Below, in pieces: positions 59,740 to 64,000 of a stretch of 64,000 nt of DNA. The DNA comes from Coriaria nepalensis. Lineage: Eukaryota > Streptophyta > Magnoliopsida > Cucurbitales > Coriariaceae. Location of the stretch: contig CP114488.1 in NCBI GenBank assembly GCA_027186245.1, positions 1,314,501 to 1,378,500 on the forward strand. The letters are read 5' to 3'. Under the pieces are notes generated by a model. That model searched no databases and had not been told where the DNA came from. It saw only the letters and a program-made list of their open reading frames with translations. A program made the translations under genes and the position numbers. The number at the start of each line of letters is the position of its first letter. The stretch's first letter is position 1.

Positions 59740-60470
59740 AAAGGGGACATGCTTTTTGAGACTATGAAAAATATACACTATTCATTTAAGTGTGAGAGAA
59801 AATTTCCTTAGTTAACTTAGCCATCGGATGGAGTGTGCTAGACACAACCCCGGCTCATCCTTGTTGCATGTGTATAGGAGGACTTCTTGGACTAGGGGAT
59901 ATATTGTTGATAGCTAGACTTAACTGCACCAAAATAAGTATCAATAATTTGACACTGACTATGGGGACAATTAGTTTTCATATTAAAAAGTTCAGTTGGT
60001 CTAGAAGTGTTTTGTTAAAAGAGTATAGGAACGTCGAAGTGATGGACCAAGGAGAAAGAGTGGCTAATACAACAGGTGATAGTCAAAATGTGCAAAATCG
60101 TTTACCTCCTGCCAATGTTTATAGAATGAGGTTAAGAAGCGTTAGAAGGGGTGCTACTTGAGTTAGAGTGGGAACGGCCATAACACCCGAGGCATTGGTA
60201 GATGAAAATGAGGGTGAAGTTCTGGCTGAATTGTTCAAGTTGTGGAGACCATGCAAGGAACTATGACTATACAATAAGGGGAAATAAGTCAAGTAATGGA
60301 TGATCGGATCGAGGGAGCCATAAGGTGTATGCATGCTGAAGCAAGGCCACCACTTATACCATATCCACCCCCACCCGTTTTTCCTCCTTCACCTCCACCT
60401 CTACCCATACCCCGTCCCTCATACCTCAGGAGGTTCCAAACCCCACAAATGTAGGGTAAATGTTGCTCAA
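59740..60470 (+). mobile_element. Degraded retrotransposon remnant (possible Ty3/gypsy or LARD leader and gag start)
   Basis: attcatttaagtgtgagaga, then aacttagccatcgga and ttgttgcatgtgtataggag, resemble the leader between LTR and gag in plant gypsy/LARD elements, which often read acttaggcatcgga...ttgttgcaggt. Downstream, an open segment to about 60160 ends in RMRLRSVRRGAT, followed by stops and a Pro/His-rich stretch. No reverse transcriptase or LTR pair is seen. Assignment is tentative. Confidence 0.35.
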
Positions 60471-60570
60471 CCTAGTGATCCCTTAATGGAGAAAAGACTT
60501 AAGTCATTAGAACCAGCTATGAAGAAAGGTAGGTTGGAGCAAGAGCTTGATGAAGAAGAAAGTTCATTCT

Positions 60571-60700
60571 TGTTGAGAATATAATATTGTATTTGAATCA
60601 CACCTATGATGTACAGATGATGCCTATATATATAGGCTAACCAATACAGATCACATATATATATAACCAATGTGGGACACACTACATATATAATCTAACA
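60571..60700 (-). repeat. 3' LTR of the young copia element
   Basis: 130 bp; on the minus strand it runs from TGTTAGATTA to ATTCTCAACA. The short inverted ends TGTTRGA and tatata-rich middle fit a small copia LTR. Confidence 0.88.
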
Positions 60701-60713
60701 GCCCCCCTCAAAC

Positions 60714-63700
60714 TCAAGGTGGAGTACGAGAGACCAACTTGAGTTTGGACACAAGATCATGAAAGCGCCCTGGAGGATGTGACTTTGTGAAGATGTCCGC
60801 GAGCTGATCACGAGACGTGACAGAATGAAGCTGTAGTGAGCCCTGAAGAAGATGATGACGGACAAAATGACAATCAATCTCAATATGTTTGGTCCGTTCA
60901 TGAAATACATCATTATGAGCAATCTGAATAGCACTCCTGTTGTCACAGTTTACAGGAGTAGCAGAAGATACAGAGACACCCATATCTTGTAACAGCCATC
61001 GCAACCAAAGAAGCTCTGAGGTAGTGTCAGCTAGGGCACGATATTCTGCCTCGGTGCTAGAGCGGGCAACCACAGTTTGTTTCTTACTTCGCCAAGAGAT
61101 GAGTGAAGTGCCAAGTAGAAAACAATAACCAGTGGTAGAGCGACGATCTGTCGGATCACCCGCCCAATCTGCATCAGTATAAGCATGCAGCTGAAGAGAA
61201 GACTGAGAGGAGAAGTAAAGCCCATGAAATAATGTTCCCTTCAGGTAGCGGAGAATGCGGAGGACAGCTGAGAAATGAGTGGAGCGAGGAGCAGCCATAA
61301 ACTGACTCACCTGATGAACAGCATACGAGATATCAGGTCGAGTGACAGTGAGATAGACAAGACTGCCAACTAAATGCCGATATAAGGTAAAATCACGAAG
61401 AGGCTCGCCATCATCAGGAGTGAGACGGGTATTAAGCTCAGTCGGAGTGTCGGCAATCTTGCTGTCTGTGAGATTGGCCCGGGAGAGCATATCAGAGATA
61501 TACTTAGCCTGTGTCAAGTAATAACCTTCAGAAGAAGAAGAGATCTCAAGGCCAAGAAAATAGCTGAGAGGACCAAGATCTTTCATCTCAAAGTGCTGAC
61601 TGGGGAACTGTTTAAGTTCCTGAATACCGGTGATATCATCTCCAGTTATGATCATGTCATCAACATATAGTAGAAGAAGTATGGTACCCCTGTTTGTGCG
61701 GCGAATAAATAAGGCTGAATCATATGAACTGAGGGAGTAGCCAAGGCTAGAGATAGTAGCGCTAAACTTAGCAAACCATGCTCGAGGAGCCTGCTTAAGT
61801 CCATATAAAGCTCGACGGAGACGACAAACCTTATTTGTAGGATGAGATAATCCAGGGGGTGGCTGCATATAGACTTCTTCACTTAAATCACCATTAAGAA
61901 AGGCATTCTTAACATCCATCTGACAAAGGGACCAATGTCGAGAGGCTGCAACAGCCAGCAGGGCACGCACAGAGGAGAGGCGAGCAACTGGAGCAAAAGT
62001 CTCCTCATAATCCACACCGTACTCCTGAGTAAAACCTCTGGCCACAAGTCGAGCCTTGTACCTGTCAATAGTGCCATCGGAACAAGTCTTGATTTTGTAA
62101 ATCCACTAACACTCAACCACAGACTTTCCAGGAGGCAAGTCAACCAGATCCCATGTATCGTTCTTATGTAAAGCATCAATTTCCTCTTTCATCGCAGCCT
62201 GCCAAAGAGGGTTAATGGAGGCCTCATGAAAGGAGTGAGGCTCATGCAAGGTAGCTAAGGCATGAAAGCAATGAAAATCTTGTAAATGAGATGGAAGTGA
62301 TCTTACTCGAGTGGATCGGCGAAGGTCAGGTGGTGGAGTGCATATCGGATCCTCAGATGGAACAGAACCTAGGGATGCAGACGGAGCAATGTCGGGAGCA
62401 GAAGATGATTGATGTTCGAATGATGAAGACCCTGGCAAGACATTGCTAGTAGAAGTTGGAGAAAGAGGAATCTCAAGAAGTGTAGTAAAGGGAGGGAAGG
62501 ATGGCATGTTGAATTTGCCGACTTCGTGGAATAGTCGATGCTCCCAAAAAATGACATGACGGAAGATGCGAAGACGACGAGAGACAGGATCATAACACTG
62601 GTAGCCTTTTTGTTCTACTCCATATCCAAGAAAACAACACAATCGAGAGCGAGGCTCGAGTTTGGTGCGCTCATGAGGTTGGAGTAAAACAAAACATGCA
62701 GAACCAAAAACATGAAGATGATGATATGAGGGGACAAAGCCAAACAACCTCTCGTGAGGAGTGCAATTATCAAGGATAGGGGTAGGCAACTTATTGATTG
62801 TGTAGACAGCCGTGAGAGTAGCTTCACCCCAAAACGGGGTTGGAAGAGATGTGGAAAGAAGCAAAGCACGGACAGTGTCTAAAATGTGCCTAAGTTTTCG
62901 TTCTGCTCGACCATTTTGTTGTGAGGTCCCTGGACACGACAAGTGAGAAACAGTGCCATAATGCTTGAGGATGGCTTGAAATTCATGTTGAGTATATTCT
63001 AAAGCATTATCAGAACGAAAAGCTTTGATGGGTTTTGAAAATTGGGTTTCAATCATTTTTGCAAAGGTGCGATAAATATCCAATAACTCAGAACGAGATT
63101 TCATTAAAAATATCCAAGTATAACGAGAGAAATCATCAACAAAGATAGCAAAATAACGTGAGCCACTCATACTGGCAACAGGAGAAGGTCCCCAAACATC
63201 AGAATGAATTAAATCAAAAGACGCAGTAGCATGAGACTCACTATTATTAAAAGGCAACGCAGGTTGTTTTCCAAGTTTGCATGACATACAATCAAATAGA
63301 CTGTTGGACATTGAACCTAACAAACCCTTTGATGCTAAAAGTTGAACTCGAGATGGAGATGCATGACTAAGACGCGAATGCCAAAGTGCAAGAGATGAGG
63401 ATGACGATGAGGCAACAGCAGAGATGTTTGTGGGGGGGAGGTGTAAGGATGAGAGTTCGAACATGTGCCCAACTCTACGCCCGGTCCCAAGGGTCTGGTT
63501 CGTGCGAGGATCCTGTACATGCACACCAGAAAAGTCAAAAACAAGTCTATATCCAAGTTCACACATTTGGCCAACAGAGAGGAGATTGAAGGATAATTCA
63601 GGCACATGAAAAACTTCGGAAAGAGAAAGGGAAGGTGTACTGATGGTGCCTATATTTTTAACATTCATAGTGGATCCATCAGCTGTGCGAATCAATGAGT

Positions 63701-64000
63701 AATGAGGTGAATGTGCAGATGTGGTCAAGGAAGTAGGGTGAGGTGTCATGTGATTGCAACAAGCAGAGTCAAAAAGCCAAGGGGAAGATGTACCTGGCAA
63801 GACTGAGAGGACAGAGGAAGATGCATTACCAAAACGGGATAGGACAACCTGATTGACTATTGCCTCGAAGTCAGCTGTAGATAAAGTGACACTGGATCCT
63901 GATGCCTGGCCAGAAGCAGCAATTGAAGAGGGAGTAGCTGGAAATGATGCAGCTAGAGATAAACTACGCTCAGTATGAGTAACAGCTACTGTTGGTGCAT
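60714..64000 (-). CDS. pol: Copia polyprotein (PR-IN-RT-RNase H) with one internal stop, partial
   Basis: Reads from the right edge to TGA at 60716-60714 in one frame, except for TAG at 62108-62106, where family members have a Lys codon before WIYK. Domains in order: Ser/Ala-rich gag tail; protease motif FDSACCNHMT (about 63770); pre-integrase zinc region; integrase core with SDVWGPS, FRSDNALEY and the QQNGRAERKLR box (about 62900); then ARGFTQEYGVDYEETFAPVA and MDVKNAFLNGDLSEEVYMQP (62000-61850), LLLYVDDMIITG (RT active site, about 61660); RNase H with YTDADWAGDPTDRRSTTGY and RSSTEAEYRALA, and the end KHIEIDCHFVRHHL. No frameshift. The single stop likely inactivates this copy; readthrough is possible but not shown. 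Confidence 0.92.

Larger units (their letters stand above)
60571..64000 (-). mobile_element. Ty1/copia retrotransposon, young, truncated by window edge
   Basis: The 3' LTR (60571-60700) is followed in the plus direction by the polypurine tract (complement GAGTTTGAGGGGGGC, 60701-60715), then RNase H, reverse transcriptase, integrase and protease on the minus strand, still open at 64000. The 5' LTR, primer site and gag lie outside. The left target duplication candidate is attct (60566-60570). Only one nonsense codon was seen in over 3.2 kb of pol. Confidence 0.93.

Overview
This is a nuclear genomic window from a flowering plant, almost certainly a eudicot. The evidence is spliced genes with short GT-AG introns, AT-rich intergenic DNA, two Ty1/copia LTR retrotransposons, and plant-only families (ICR ROP effectors, SWEET, ERD6-like transporters, DCD-domain NRP, SCAR/WAVE ABIL). 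I cannot name the species. Exon models below were built by hand from splice sites, reading frame and family knowledge. No alignment or search was run.

Layout: 1-1278 (-) 5' part of an interactor of constitutive active ROPs; 2868-6012 (-) peroxisomal glycolate/2-hydroxy-acid oxidase (11 exons); 8970-11772 (+) broken LRR receptor-kinase pseudogene; 12481-13558 (+) tiny zinc-finger protein; 16586-18175 (+) SWEET sugar transporter; 18606-28000 (-) protein with three DUF2439 (ZGRF1 N-terminal-like) repeats, whose seventh intron carries an old 4.9-kb copia element (20176-25120); 28682-30463 (-) ABI-like SCAR/WAVE subunit; 32358-33616 (+) plastid ribosomal protein bS6; 33929-36177 (-) KAS I-like gene with a frameshift and no transit peptide; 36977-40141 (-) ERD6-like sugar transporter (18 exons); 42704-44277 (+) Asn-rich DCD protein; 45460-46509 (-) intronless glutaredoxin-domain protein; 46993-53764 (-) RING-PHD nuclear protein (14 coding exons) with a solo LTR in an intron; 55449-56900 (+) calcineurin B-like pseudogene; 57373-58640 (-) class-3-lipase-like hydrolase; 60571 to the window edge (-) a young copia element with one nonsense codon in pol.

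The genes do not form one pathway. They include housekeeping organelle functions (glycolate oxidase, bS6c, a fatty-acid synthase paralogue), sugar transport (SWEET, ERD6-like), cytoskeleton/ROP signalling (ICR, ABIL), stress/cell death (NRP) and chromatin/DNA maintenance candidates (RING-PHD, DUF2439). Gene loss and TE activity are prominent: three decayed genes (RLK, CBL, probably KAS I-like), one old and one young copia element, and one solo LTR.

The most interesting items are the DUF2439 gene (three two-exon repeats, last one split by an intronic retrotransposon), the ICR start codon hidden in a 14-nt coding mini-exon, the solo LTR 17 bp from a 5' splice site, the exon-by-exon readable CBL pseudogene, and the nearly intact copia pol. 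I saw no tRNA, rRNA or CRISPR array and no convincing undescribed multi-gene system.
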